A program made the position numbers and the translations under genes. From JBBRVW01 sp038246545 (GTDB lineage Bacteria; Actinomycetota; Actinomycetes; JACCUZ01), in NCBI GenBank assembly GCA_038246545.1, contig JBBRVW010000001.1:173112-237111 (forward strand): a DNA stretch of 64,000 nucleotides, given 5' to 3'. The notes under the pieces were generated by a model. That model ran no database searches. It was not told the origin of the DNA and was given only the letters and a program-made list of their open reading frames with translations. Shown in pieces: positions 33,767 to 42,503 of the stretch (position 1 is its first letter; every line of letters begins with the position of its first letter).

Positions 33767-34705
33767 GTGATCTACCAGCACCCGTTGGCGTACCTCCTCG
33801 GCCTGGAGGGCATCGCGCTCCTGCGCGCCTACGGCGGCGAGCACGACCGCGCGTTCACCCTGGCCCGCCTGGCCGAGATCCGCACCCTTCTCGACCGGGC
33901 CGCCGAGCTCGGTGACGGCGCCACCGCGCACCCGATCTCGACGACGGAGGGCTACCGGGCGTGGGCAGCCTCCTACGACTCCCCCGGCAACCAGCTCCTC
34001 GACCTCGAGCAGCCCGTGGTTCGCGCGATCCTCGACCGGCTACCGGTCGGGGCGGCGCTCGATGCCGCCTGCGGTACCGGGCGCCACTCGGCCCACCTGT
34101 CCGACCTCGGCCACCAGGTCATCGGCGTCGACTCCTCGCCGGAGATGTTGGCCTTGGCTCGCACGAAGGTGCCCGCCGCCGACTTCCGCGAGGGAACGCT
34201 GGAGCGGCTGCCGCTGCCCGACGATCACGTCGACCTCGTGATCTGTGCGCTCGCCCTCACCCACGTGACGGACCTCGGGTCCGCCCTGGCCGAGCTCGCG
34301 CGGGTGCTCCGGCCCGGTGGCCACCTGGTGCTGTCCGACTCGCGCGGGATTCTCGAGGACCTCGGCGTGCCGATGGTCACCACAGCCTCCGACGGCAGTC
34401 AGGTGTACCTGCCGAACCGGCTCCGACGGACGAGCGACTACCTCGCTGCCGCACTGCCGCTCGGCCTGGAGGTGCGCAGCTGCCAGGAGCTCGAACGGCC
34501 GTCACCACTGGTGGGGCCGGACGGCACCCCGACGGCCGACGAGAACCCGGTGCCGCCCTACGACCCGGGCGAGCCCGGCGACATCTGGTCGCTGCACCGG
34601 TTCGCACCCGCGGCGACCAACGCCGCCTACCACCGCATGCCGGTCGCGATCGTCTGGCACTTCCAGCTGGCAACCACCGAGCCAGGCGGTGGGTCGCGCA
34701 GCTGA
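33767..34705 (+). CDS. class I SAM-dependent methyltransferase
   Basis: 312 aa from GTG 33767, with TAGCGT 7 nt upstream. The N-terminal 60 residues (MIYQHPLAYLLGLEGIALLRAY as encoded, in parts YQHPLAYLLGLEG and IALLRAYGGEHD) are typical of an actinobacterial methyltransferase subgroup. The methyltransferase core has motif I in ALDAACGTGRHSAHLSDLGH (near 108), motif II VIGVDSSPEMLALAR, and LVICALALTHVTDLGSALAE. A C-terminal insertion (residues about 230-312) probably shapes the substrate pocket. Substrate unknown; cytosolic. Confidence 0.9.
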   Translation: MIYQHPLAYLLGLEGIALLRAYGGEHDRAFTLARLAEIRTLLDRAAELGDGATAHPISTTEGYRAWAASYDSPGNQLLDLEQPVVRAILDRLPVGAALDAACGTGRHSAHLSDLGHQVIGVDSSPEMLALARTKVPAADFREGTLERLPLPDDHVDLVICALALTHVTDLGSALAELARVLRPGGHLVLSDSRGILEDLGVPMVTTASDGSQVYLPNRLRRTSDYLAAALPLGLEVRSCQELERPSPLVGPDGTPTADENPVPPYDPGEPGDIWSLHRFAPAATNAAYHRMPVAIVWHFQLATTEPGGGSRS

Positions 34706-34725
34706 CCGGTGGGACCCTGGTCGGC

Positions 34726-35088
34726 ATGCCGCTGTTCACGGTCGACGAGGCGATCACCGAGCTCCAGGGCCTGCTGCCCGTGCTCGACGAGATCGTGACG
34801 CTGCGCGCCGAGGCAGCCGAGCTCGCAGCGGCTGCGACCCCCGGAGGTAGGCCGACGTCGCTCGGCGGCCTCCCGGAGCTCAAGCCTGCCCAGGCCCGGC
34901 TCGACGAGCTGCTCACGAAGGTGCAGGAGACGGGCGCCGAGCTCAAAGGCCTCGCGCCGCTGCTCGTCGACTTCCCGAGCCAGCTCGACGGTGTCGACGT
35001 GCTGCTCTGCTGGCTCGAGGGGGACCGCGCCCTCGAGTGGTACCACCGCACCGACCTCGGCTTCGCCGGTCGGCGACGGCTGCCGTGA
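34726..35088 (+). CDS. DUF2203 family protein
   Basis: 120 aa from ATG 34726. The N-terminus LFTVDEAITELQGLLPVL and the C-terminus DGVDVLLCWLEGD then ALEWYHRTDLGFAGRR are the two signatures of DUF2203, which pair across a helical hairpin (middle part about 30-80, heptad-like). The conserved C, W, E and H residues near the end hint at a binding site, but no function is known. Follows the methyltransferase by 20 bp on the same strand and may be co-transcribed with it. Confidence 0.88.
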   Translation: MPLFTVDEAITELQGLLPVLDEIVTLRAEAAELAAAATPGGRPTSLGGLPELKPAQARLDELLTKVQETGAELKGLAPLLVDFPSQLDGVDVLLCWLEGDRALEWYHRTDLGFAGRRRLP

Positions 35089-35119
35089 CCCGTCGGGACG
35101 CCATCTCCCGCCCGGCCTC

Positions 35120-35632
35120 GTGATCCGGCCGGCTGACGTGGGCGACATCACCCGCCTGCAGGAGATCGAGGTGGCCGCCGGCGAGATGTTCCGCCCGTTG
35201 GGCATGGACCTGGTCGCCGACGACGACCCGATCACGGTCGACGAGCTCCGGGCCTACGTCGAGGCCGGACACGTCTGGGTCGCGTGGGCCGACGACCGCG
35301 CCGACGCCGTCGGCTACCTGGTGCTGGACGTCGTCGACGGCGCAGCCCACGTGGAGCAGGTCACGGTCCATCCCCAGGCCGCGCGCCGCGGTGTCGGCCG
35401 CGCCCTGGTCGAGCACGTGGCGAGCTGGGCCGCGGCGGAAGGTTTCGCGGTGATGACGCTGACCACCTTCGTCGACGTGCCGTGGAACGCGCCTTACTAC
35501 GAGCGGCTCGGCTTCCGGCAGCTCGGCCCCGCCGACGAGGGCCAGCAGCTGCGACGGGTCCGCTCCGAGGAGCGGGCGCACGGCCTCGACGCGTGGCCGC
35601 GGGTCAGCATGGGGCGGGACCTCACGGCGTAG
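35120..35632 (+). CDS. GNAT family N-acetyltransferase
   Basis: 170 aa from GTG 35120. IRPADVGDITRLQEIEVAAG at the start, then HVEQVTVHPQAARRGVGRALVEHV with the acetyl-CoA loop near residue 85, and NAPYYERLGFRQLG near the C-terminus. FRPLGM and DLVADDD near residues 24-35 recall aminoglycoside or small-molecule acetyltransferases, but the substrate is not known. Third gene of a plus-strand run with the methyltransferase and DUF2203 genes. Confidence 0.87.
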   Translation: MIRPADVGDITRLQEIEVAAGEMFRPLGMDLVADDDPITVDELRAYVEAGHVWVAWADDRADAVGYLVLDVVDGAAHVEQVTVHPQAARRGVGRALVEHVASWAAAEGFAVMTLTTFVDVPWNAPYYERLGFRQLGPADEGQQLRRVRSEERAHGLDAWPRVSMGRDLTA

Positions 35633-35743
35633 CTGCCGGGCCGGCACCACCACGGGACGCCAGGTGACGCGGGGGTGGCTGACTCTCGAGCAGGGTCGGT
35701 GATGCCGCTGCCACGTGCGCTGTCGCCCGCCCGACGTTTCAGA

Positions 35744-37063
35744 TCAGCCCTGGAGGCCGGCCCGCACCAGCATCCCGGCGGCCTCCGGGTGCTGCTGCGC
35801 GAGCAGTCCCGCCGCGGCGAGCACGTACCGGGTGTCCACGACGGTACGGGCCTGTTCCGGGACCGCCCAGCCGCCGGCGAGGTCGCTCGTCGCCGGCCCC
35901 AGCACGAGGGCGGCGCGCCCCCTTGTCGCGTGCCGCAGCACGCCGCCCGACCCGACGACGAGCCCGACCTGGCGCAGGTCCTTCCCACCGCGTGCGTGCC
36001 GTCGCAGCGCGACCGTGACGGCGAGCTGCGCCAGCCGCGCGTCGTCGTCACGTCCCTGCTCGTCCGAGGGGAGGTACGCCGGCTCGGCCACCCGCACGGC
36101 GGCGGCGGCGCGCAGGCGGTCGGCCTCCACCTCCTCGAGCAGCCGTTCTGCGACCGCGGCCGCGACGACACCCGCCGCGCCCCAGCGCATGCCGAGATCG
36201 CCCTCGACGGTGCGGCTGCGCCAGAGCACCTCGACGACGTCCTTGCGCAGCACGGCGTCCTCGCCCTGCGGCGTCACGACCGAGTAGACGTCGGTCGTCG
36301 CGCCGCCGACGTCCACGACGAGGACGTCGCCCGCACCCGGCGCGTGGCCGGCCCCGTCGGCGAGAACCTCGACCCCCGCCAGCACGGCGTCGGGTGTCGC
36401 GGCGCGCACCATCGCGGGGAAGTCGGCTCTCGACGACAGCCCCTTGCCGCCGATGACGTGGCCGATGAACACCTCGCGGATCGCCAGCCGTGCCGGCATC
36501 GGGTCGAGCCGACCGATCTCCGGCAGCACGTTCGCGGTGGCGGTGACCGGCACGCCGGCCGCAGCCAGCTCCGCCACCGCACCGTCACGCGCTTCGACGT
36601 TTCCCGCGACCACCACCGGGACCGCGAGCCGCCGCCCGGCGAGCGCCCCGGCGTTGTGGCGCAGGGTCTCGCTGTTGCCACCGTCGGTCCCACCGACCAG
36701 CAGCACGACGTCCGGGCGCGAGGCGAGCAGGGCGTCGAGGGCGTGGTCGTCCAGCCGTCCGGCCGCGACGTGCTCGACCCGCGCGCCTGCCGACAGACCG
36801 ACGCGGTGCCCGGCCTCGGCGGTGACCAGCTGCTCGTAGCCGACGACGGCGAGCCGCAGCCCGCCTCCGGCCGACGAGCAGGCCAGCGTCTCCACCGACG
36901 GCCCGGCGCCGAGCTCGGCGCGCACCGCGTCGACGCCGTCCATGACGTCGGTCGCGATCGTGGTCGGGTGCGACGCCGTCCCCAGCAGCGTGCCGTCGTC
37001 GACGTCAACCAGGGCGGCCTTGGTGTACGTCGAGCCGACGTCGACGCAGACGACCGCGGGCAC
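35744..37063 (-). CDS. glutamate mutase L-like (GlmL/MutL) ASKHA-fold protein
   Basis: 439 aa from GTG 37063, 1 bp after the metB stop, so the two form an operon. Sugar-kinase/Hsp70/actin nucleotide-binding motifs are clear: CVDVGSTYTKAALVDVDDG at the N-terminus (phosphate 1), VLVVDVGGATTDVYSVV near residue 247 (phosphate 2) and GLVVGSGGVLRHAT near 375. SSAGGGLRLAVVGYE and the NVLPEIGRL segment are typical of GlmL. GlmL is thought to help reactivate or assemble B12-dependent carbon-skeleton mutases. No glutamate mutase gene lies in the window, so its partner here is unknown. Confidence 0.85.
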   Translation of the reverse strand: MPAVVCVDVGSTYTKAALVDVDDGTLLGTASHPTTIATDVMDGVDAVRAELGAGPSVETLACSSAGGGLRLAVVGYEQLVTAEAGHRVGLSAGARVEHVAAGRLDDHALDALLASRPDVVLLVGGTDGGNSETLRHNAGALAGRRLAVPVVVAGNVEARDGAVAELAAAGVPVTATANVLPEIGRLDPMPARLAIREVFIGHVIGGKGLSSRADFPAMVRAATPDAVLAGVEVLADGAGHAPGAGDVLVVDVGGATTDVYSVVTPQGEDAVLRKDVVEVLWRSRTVEGDLGMRWGAAGVVAAAVAERLLEEVEADRLRAAAAVRVAEPAYLPSDEQGRDDDARLAQLAVTVALRRHARGGKDLRQVGLVVGSGGVLRHATRGRAALVLGPATSDLAGGWAVPEQARTVVDTRYVLAAAGLLAQQHPEAAGMLVRAGLQG

Positions 37064-37064
37064 G

Positions 37065-38201
<1,137 letters not shown>

Positions 38202-38208
38202 GGTGGAC

Positions 38209-38250
38209 AGGGTAGGGCTGTCGCGTTCCGTCACCGGCTCCGGCTAGGTT
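38209..38250. promoter_or_regulatory. back-to-back leaderless promoters of metB and the GNAT gene
   Basis: On the minus strand TACCCT (38214-38209) is 7 nt before the metB ATG. On the plus strand TAGGTT (38245-38250) is 7 nt before the GNAT GTG. Both sit in a 56-bp spacer with no Shine-Dalgarno on either side, so the two polymerase sites overlap. Confidence 0.5.
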
Positions 38251-38257
38251 CCGGTCC

Positions 38258-38827
38258 GTGCTGGAGCCGACGTACCCGCTGCTGACCGAGCGTCTCGACC
38301 TCCGTCCTTACCAGGAGGACGACGTCGAGCTCCTCCACGAGCTGCAGAGCGACGCCGACCTGACGCGCTACCTCTACTACGGGCCGCTCACCCGCGACGA
38401 GGTGCTCCTCTCGTTCGGGATGAAGCGGACACGCTTCGTCCTGCGCGGCGAGGGGGACGCCCTCAACCTGGTCGCGGTGCTGCGCTCCACCGGGGAGCGG
38501 GTCGGGGAGGCCACGCTGTTCTGGACCTCGGAGGCGCACCAGGGCGGCGAGGTCGGCTACGTCGTCCACCCGGCACACCAGGGTCGCGGCTACGCCACCG
38601 AGATGAGCGCGGAGATGCTGCGGCTGGCGTTCGACGACATGGGCTGGCACCGCGTCGTCGGCCGCATCGACGCACGCAACGCGGCGTCCGCCAGGGTCCT
38701 CGAGCGGCTCGGGATGCGCCGTGAGGCACATCTCGTCAGCAACGAGTTCGTCAAGGGCGAGTGGTGCGACGAGTACGACTACGCGCTGCTGGCCGACGAG
38801 TGGCGCGCGAGCCGGTCCAGCGCCTGA
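38258..38827 (+). CDS. GNAT family (RimJ/RimL-type) N-acetyltransferase
   Basis: 189 aa from GTG 38258. LLTERLDLRPYQEDDVELLHEL is the usual RimJ-like opening. GEVGYVVHPAHQGRGYATEMSAEML contains the acetyl-CoA loop near residue 105, and RIDARNAASARVLERLGMRREAH closes the fold. Such enzymes often acetylate protein N-termini or small amines; the target is unknown. Its 3' end overlaps the convergent alpha/beta hydrolase gene by 49 bp (38779-38827). Confidence 0.88.
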   Translation: MLEPTYPLLTERLDLRPYQEDDVELLHELQSDADLTRYLYYGPLTRDEVLLSFGMKRTRFVLRGEGDALNLVAVLRSTGERVGEATLFWTSEAHQGGEVGYVVHPAHQGRGYATEMSAEMLRLAFDDMGWHRVVGRIDARNAASARVLERLGMRREAHLVSNEFVKGEWCDEYDYALLADEWRASRSSA

Positions 38828-39660
38828 CGCACCGACCCCGGCACCTCGAGCCACGGCAGGTGCCCGGCCCCGGGCACGACCTCGGTCCACGCGCCGGGGA
38901 TCCGCCCGGCGCTGTCGCGACCAGCGCTGTTCGGGATGCTGCTCTGCTCTCCGACCACCACTCCGAGCGGCACGCGGATCGACGGCAACGACGCCTCGAG
39001 CTCCGGCAGCCGGGCCACGAGGTCGGTGAACAGCCCCGAGTACGCGGGGATCGACAACCGCATCGGCGGCATCGCCGGCGCGGTCGACGGGTCGGCGAAG
39101 TAGGCCGGCCAGAACAGCCGGAGGCTCTCCAGCGCCTGCTCCTCGGTCACCTCACCCTCCTGTGCGAGCCGGTCCAGCTCGGCCGCCCGATCGCGGTCCT
39201 TCTCCGGCGTGCGCCGGCTCATCTCGGCCTCGAACTCCTCGTTCCCGCCGTCACCGACAGCCCCGAGCGGGTCGACCGCGAGCACGCCGAGCAGCCGGCC
39301 CGGGAGCCGGTCGGCCACCCAGAAGGCGAGGTGGCCGCCCCAGGAGCTGCCGACGACATAGGCCTGCTCCCAGCCCAGATGGTCGAGGACCGCGACCACG
39401 TCGGCCAGCGCCTCGTCGATGGTGAACACGCCCTCGGTCGTCGACGGCTCGATGCCGCGCTGCTGGAACGCAGCGACCCGGTACGACGGCGCCAGGTCGG
39501 CGACCAGCCCGTCGACGATCGACACCGAGAGACCCGGGCCGCCGTGCAGCACCAGCACCGGCGGCCCGTCGCCGGTCACCGTGCCGGCCAGGAAGGACCC
39601 GACCGAACCGTTCGGACCGGCCCCGCCGTCGACCGGCGCCTCGAACCTCTCCACTGTCAT
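38779..39660 (-). CDS. alpha/beta hydrolase (proline-iminopeptidase-like)
   Basis: 293 aa from ATG 39660. VLVLHGGPGLSVSIVDGLV gives the HGGPG oxyanion motif (near 38). The nucleophile elbow is GSSWGGH near residue 104. A cap domain follows (about 135-215, with EMSRRTPEKDRDRAAELDRL), and GAGHLPWLEVPGSVRQAL contains the catalytic His near the end; a plausible acid lies after VPLGVVVGEQ. No signal peptide, so cytosolic. Closest in pattern to peptidase family S33, but a general esterase is possible. The 3' end overlaps the GNAT gene on the other strand. Confidence 0.9.
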   Translation of the reverse strand: MTVERFEAPVDGGAGPNGSVGSFLAGTVTGDGPPVLVLHGGPGLSVSIVDGLVADLAPSYRVAAFQQRGIEPSTTEGVFTIDEALADVVAVLDHLGWEQAYVVGSSWGGHLAFWVADRLPGRLLGVLAVDPLGAVGDGGNEEFEAEMSRRTPEKDRDRAAELDRLAQEGEVTEEQALESLRLFWPAYFADPSTAPAMPPMRLSIPAYSGLFTDLVARLPELEASLPSIRVPLGVVVGEQSSIPNSAGRDSAGRIPGAWTEVVPGAGHLPWLEVPGSVRQALDRLARHSSASSA

Positions 39661-39685
39661 GGGCCGATCCTGGCACGATGCCGGC

Positions 39686-40552
39686 ATGACCCCCTCAGCG
39701 ACCGGCAGCACCTACGGCGTCCGCTCGATGTCCGCCCCCCTGCAGCGCGTGCTCACCGTCCGACCGAGCACCACCGGCGACTTCGCCGGCGCCGGCTGGC
39801 GCCAGCCCGACACCGGCGAGCTGTTGCGCGAGCACGACGCGTTCGTCGGCCTCCTCGGCGGGCTCGGCGTCGAGGTGGTCGTCGTCGACGCACCCGAGGG
39901 CATGGTCGACGCCTGCTTCGCCTACGACCCCGTCTTCGTCACCGGCGCCGGCGCCATCGAGCTGAGGATGGCCAAGCCGGCCCGGCAGGACGAGCCGGCG
40001 TTCCTGGTCGCCGAGGTCGAGAAGGTCGGCGTGCCCATCCTCGGCCGGCTCACCGGCCCGGCCACCGCCGACGGCGGCGACATGTTCTGGCTGGACGAGT
40101 CGACGCTCGCTGTCGGGCGCGGCTACCGCACCAACGCCGCCGCGCACGCCCAGCTGGCCGAGCTGCTGGCCCCCGAGGGCGTCACCGTCGAGCGCGCCGA
40201 CCTGCCGCACCACCTCGGCGCGGCGCACGTCATGCATCTGATGTCCGTCGTGTCCCCGGTCGCCCCGGACCTGGCCGTCGTGTTCGAGCCGCTCGCTCCG
40301 GTGCCGCTGCTCGAGCTGCTCGCCGACCGCGGCTACCGCACCGTCCCCGCCGACCCGGACGAGCTCGACGACCAGGGCTGCAACGTCCTCGCCGTCCGGC
40401 CCGGGGTGGTCGTGATGGCCGACAGCGCCCCCCGGACCCGCGCCACCCTGGAGCGGGCCGGGGTCGAGGTGCACACCTACGCCGCCTCCCAGGTCAACAA
40501 GGGCGACGGTGGCCCCACCTGCCTCACCCGGCCGCTGCTGCGTCACGTCTGA
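39686..40552 (+). CDS. amidinotransferase-fold hydrolase (dimethylargininase-like)
   Basis: 288 aa from ATG 39686. A pentein-fold guanidine-modifying enzyme. PTATADGGDMFWLDEST-type motif near 125 (substrate-binding Asp pair), catalytic His in HVMHLMSVVSP near 181, and catalytic Cys in GPTCLTRPLL near residue 280. FVTGAGAIELRMAKPARQDE also fits dimethylarginine dimethylaminohydrolases and related arginine/ornithine hydrolases. The most likely reaction is hydrolysis of a (methylated) arginine-type guanidine to citrulline plus an amine; exact substrate uncertain. Divergent from the alpha/beta hydrolase gene, 25 bp away. Confidence 0.86.
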   Translation: MTPSATGSTYGVRSMSAPLQRVLTVRPSTTGDFAGAGWRQPDTGELLREHDAFVGLLGGLGVEVVVVDAPEGMVDACFAYDPVFVTGAGAIELRMAKPARQDEPAFLVAEVEKVGVPILGRLTGPATADGGDMFWLDESTLAVGRGYRTNAAAHAQLAELLAPEGVTVERADLPHHLGAAHVMHLMSVVSPVAPDLAVVFEPLAPVPLLELLADRGYRTVPADPDELDDQGCNVLAVRPGVVVMADSAPRTRATLERAGVEVHTYAASQVNKGDGGPTCLTRPLLRHV

Positions 40553-40631
40553 GGCAGGTCGCGAGACAGCGGACGGAGCGAGCCGGAACACCGGCGGCGC
40601 CGAACCTGTTGGGAGTGGCACAGGAGGTCAC

Positions 40632-41324
40632 ATGTTCTTCGGCCGCAAGCCCGTCATGCCCACCCGCACCGAGGCGCTCCCCGGCAGCCCCGAGCGCCGC
40701 TTCCACGTCGCCAAGGACCATGTCGTCCTCGGCACCCCGGTCGAGTCCCCCGTCCCGGACGGCCTCGAGCAGATCTTCTTCGGCATGGGCTGCTTCTGGG
40801 GCTCCGAGCGGATCTTCTGGCAGCTCCCCGGCGTGTGGACCACCGCCGCCGGCTACCAGGGCGGGTACACCCCGAACCCTACGTACGAGGAGACCACCAC
40901 CGGTCTCACCGGCCACGCCGAGGCCGTCCGCGTGGTCTACGACCCCGCGCAGATGTCGATCGAGACGCTGCTCAAGGCGTTCTGGGAGAACCACGACCCG
41001 ACCACGCTGAACCGCCAGGGCAACGACGTCGGCACGACCTACCGGTCGGCCGTCTACCCCACGAGCGACGCCCAGCTCGCCGCCGTCGAGGAGTCCCGGT
41101 CCCGCTACCAGCAGGCCCTCAAGGAGGCCGGCTTCGGCGAGATCACCACCGAGATCCGGCCGGCGTCCGAGGCCGGCGAGTTCTGGTACGCCGAGGACCA
41201 CCACCAGGGGTACCTGCACAAGAACCCGCGCGGCTACTGCAACCACGGCTTCTGCCAGGTCGCCTACGACGCCTCGACACACGGGCAGGATGCCCCGACC
41301 AAGGTCGAGCTCCCCGAGGCCTGA
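40632..41324 (+). CDS. msrA: peptide-methionine (S)-S-oxide reductase
   Basis: 230 aa from ATG 40632, with CAGGAGGTCAC, a strong Shine-Dalgarno. Repairs the S-epimer of methionine sulfoxide in proteins. The catalytic Cys is in FFGMGCFWGSERIFW near residue 53, and TTTGLTGHAEAVRVVYDP, DPTTLNRQGNDVGTTYRS and EDHHQGYL are all conserved. Two further Cys in RGYCNHGFCQ near residue 200 are the likely resolving/recycling cysteines for thioredoxin or mycoredoxin. The N-terminal 45 residues (RKPVMPTRTEALPGS) are normal for long actinobacterial MsrA. A 61-bp inverted repeat lies downstream. Confidence 0.96.
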   Translation: MFFGRKPVMPTRTEALPGSPERRFHVAKDHVVLGTPVESPVPDGLEQIFFGMGCFWGSERIFWQLPGVWTTAAGYQGGYTPNPTYEETTTGLTGHAEAVRVVYDPAQMSIETLLKAFWENHDPTTLNRQGNDVGTTYRSAVYPTSDAQLAAVEESRSRYQQALKEAGFGEITTEIRPASEAGEFWYAEDHHQGYLHKNPRGYCNHGFCQVAYDASTHGQDAPTKVELPEA

Positions 41325-41432
41325 GCGGCTGGCGCCGGGCAGGTCGTGGCCACCGACCCGCCGTGCGGCGTGCTGTCAGAGCGGCTTCGGCTGCAGATGC
41401 GCCACCTCACCGTCCGCGCCTGACCCGATGTC

Positions 41433-41493
41433 GTCGAGTGGCGCGTTGTTGCAGTGTGCGTCGGTACGGAACAGCAACAGCGCGCCACTTGAC
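41433..41493. terminator. long inverted repeat between convergent msrA and sucrase-ferredoxin genes
   Basis: Arms of 20 bp (41433-41452 and 41474-41493) match at 18 positions; the core AGTGGCGCGTTGTTGC pairs with GCAACAGCGCGCCACT. The loop is 21 bases. It sits in the 282-bp gap between two converging genes and would serve as a bidirectional terminator. Such a long stem is unusual and could instead be a repeat element. Confidence 0.6.
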
Positions 41494-41606
41494 GCACAGG
41501 GAGAGGGGGTGGACGACGACGGCCGGCCCAGCAGGTGAGTGTCTCCCCGTCCTGGCGCACTGACCGCAGCAACGACGACCGGTCAGCCCTGGACCACGCG
41601 AGCCGC

Positions 41607-42503
41607 TCAGCCGACCTCGGTGACGTCGACGACGGTGAACTCCGGGGGGTGCGCCTCGTTGCGGGCGTGGCACGTGAGCAGCCCCGGCTCCGGCCGGGCG
41701 CCGGCCTGCACCGTCACGATGAGGTTGCGCGGCTGGCGGCGCAGCCGGACCTGGAACCGGCCCTCGCCCAGGTGCAGCGTGCCGGCCGGGGCGAGCGAGT
41801 CGACCGCCACCTCGCCGAGGTCGCGCCGCACGTACGCGACCGCCGCCTGCGCCGCCGGCGCTTGGGTCGAGCGGCCCCGCAGCAGGTCGGGCAGCACCTC
41901 GCCGCGCTCGTGCGCCGCGACCAGGTCCTCGGCCCGTGAGGGCTCGACCCGGCCGTAGTAGAGGCCGTGCGGCATGGCGACGACGTTGGCCGCGAACCGG
42001 TCACCGCCGACGTGCGAGCACTCCCACACCGCACCGGGGCGCAGCCGCGCGAGGGCGTCGGCCACCGGCCGGCCCTCGACCGCGCAGCACGTGTCGTGGC
42101 GGCCGTGCGTGCACACCAGGTAGAACGGCGCTCCCGAGGACGTGCCCGCGCTGCCGTCGAGCGGCAGGCTGAGCAGCTCGTCGTCGGCCCCGACGTCGCC
42201 CCACCACGTCAGCTCGCGACCCGGTCGCGAGCTGACGACCGCCCAGGCGCGCCGCTGCGGCACCGACTGCCGCCCGGGACGGCGAATCAGCAGCACGCGC
42301 AGCCCCTGCCGGATGGCCCGGCGGGAAACGGCGGCTCCGACAGCGGGGGCGAGCCGGGACGAGGTCAGCGCCTGCCGTCCCCACCCACCAGGCTGCTCGA
42401 GGAGCAGGTAGCCGGCGGCCGGAGCGGCGGTGCCCGCCATCGGGTCGCCGCGGAGCCGGGCCGCGACAGCGCACCGCACGGCGGACGCGCCGGGGTCGGT
42501 CAA
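41607..42503 (-). CDS. sucrase/ferredoxin-like (thioredoxin-fold [2Fe-2S]) protein
   Basis: 298 aa from TTG 42503, which overlaps the JmjC stop as TTGA. The family N-terminus begins right there (RCAVAARLRGDPMAGTAA, then GYLLLEQPGGWG), so the start is credible; ATG 42440 would cut into it. The cluster-binding part is CTHGRHDTCCA near residue 131, followed by WECSHVGGDRFAANVVAMPHGLYYG. Proteins of this family resemble thioredoxin-like ferredoxins and are annotated as sucrase ferredoxin, but enzymatic roles are unproven. Third cistron after an ADGG-repeat peptide and a JmjC oxygenase, so an electron-transfer role for that pair is an attractive inference. Confidence 0.87.
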   Translation of the reverse strand: MTDPGASAVRCAVAARLRGDPMAGTAAPAAGYLLLEQPGGWGRQALTSSRLAPAVGAAVSRRAIRQGLRVLLIRRPGRQSVPQRRAWAVVSSRPGRELTWWGDVGADDELLSLPLDGSAGTSSGAPFYLVCTHGRHDTCCAVEGRPVADALARLRPGAVWECSHVGGDRFAANVVAMPHGLYYGRVEPSRAEDLVAAHERGEVLPDLLRGRSTQAPAAQAAVAYVRRDLGEVAVDSLAPAGTLHLGEGRFQVRLRRQPRNLIVTVQAGARPEPGLLTCHARNEAHPPEFTVVDVTEVG

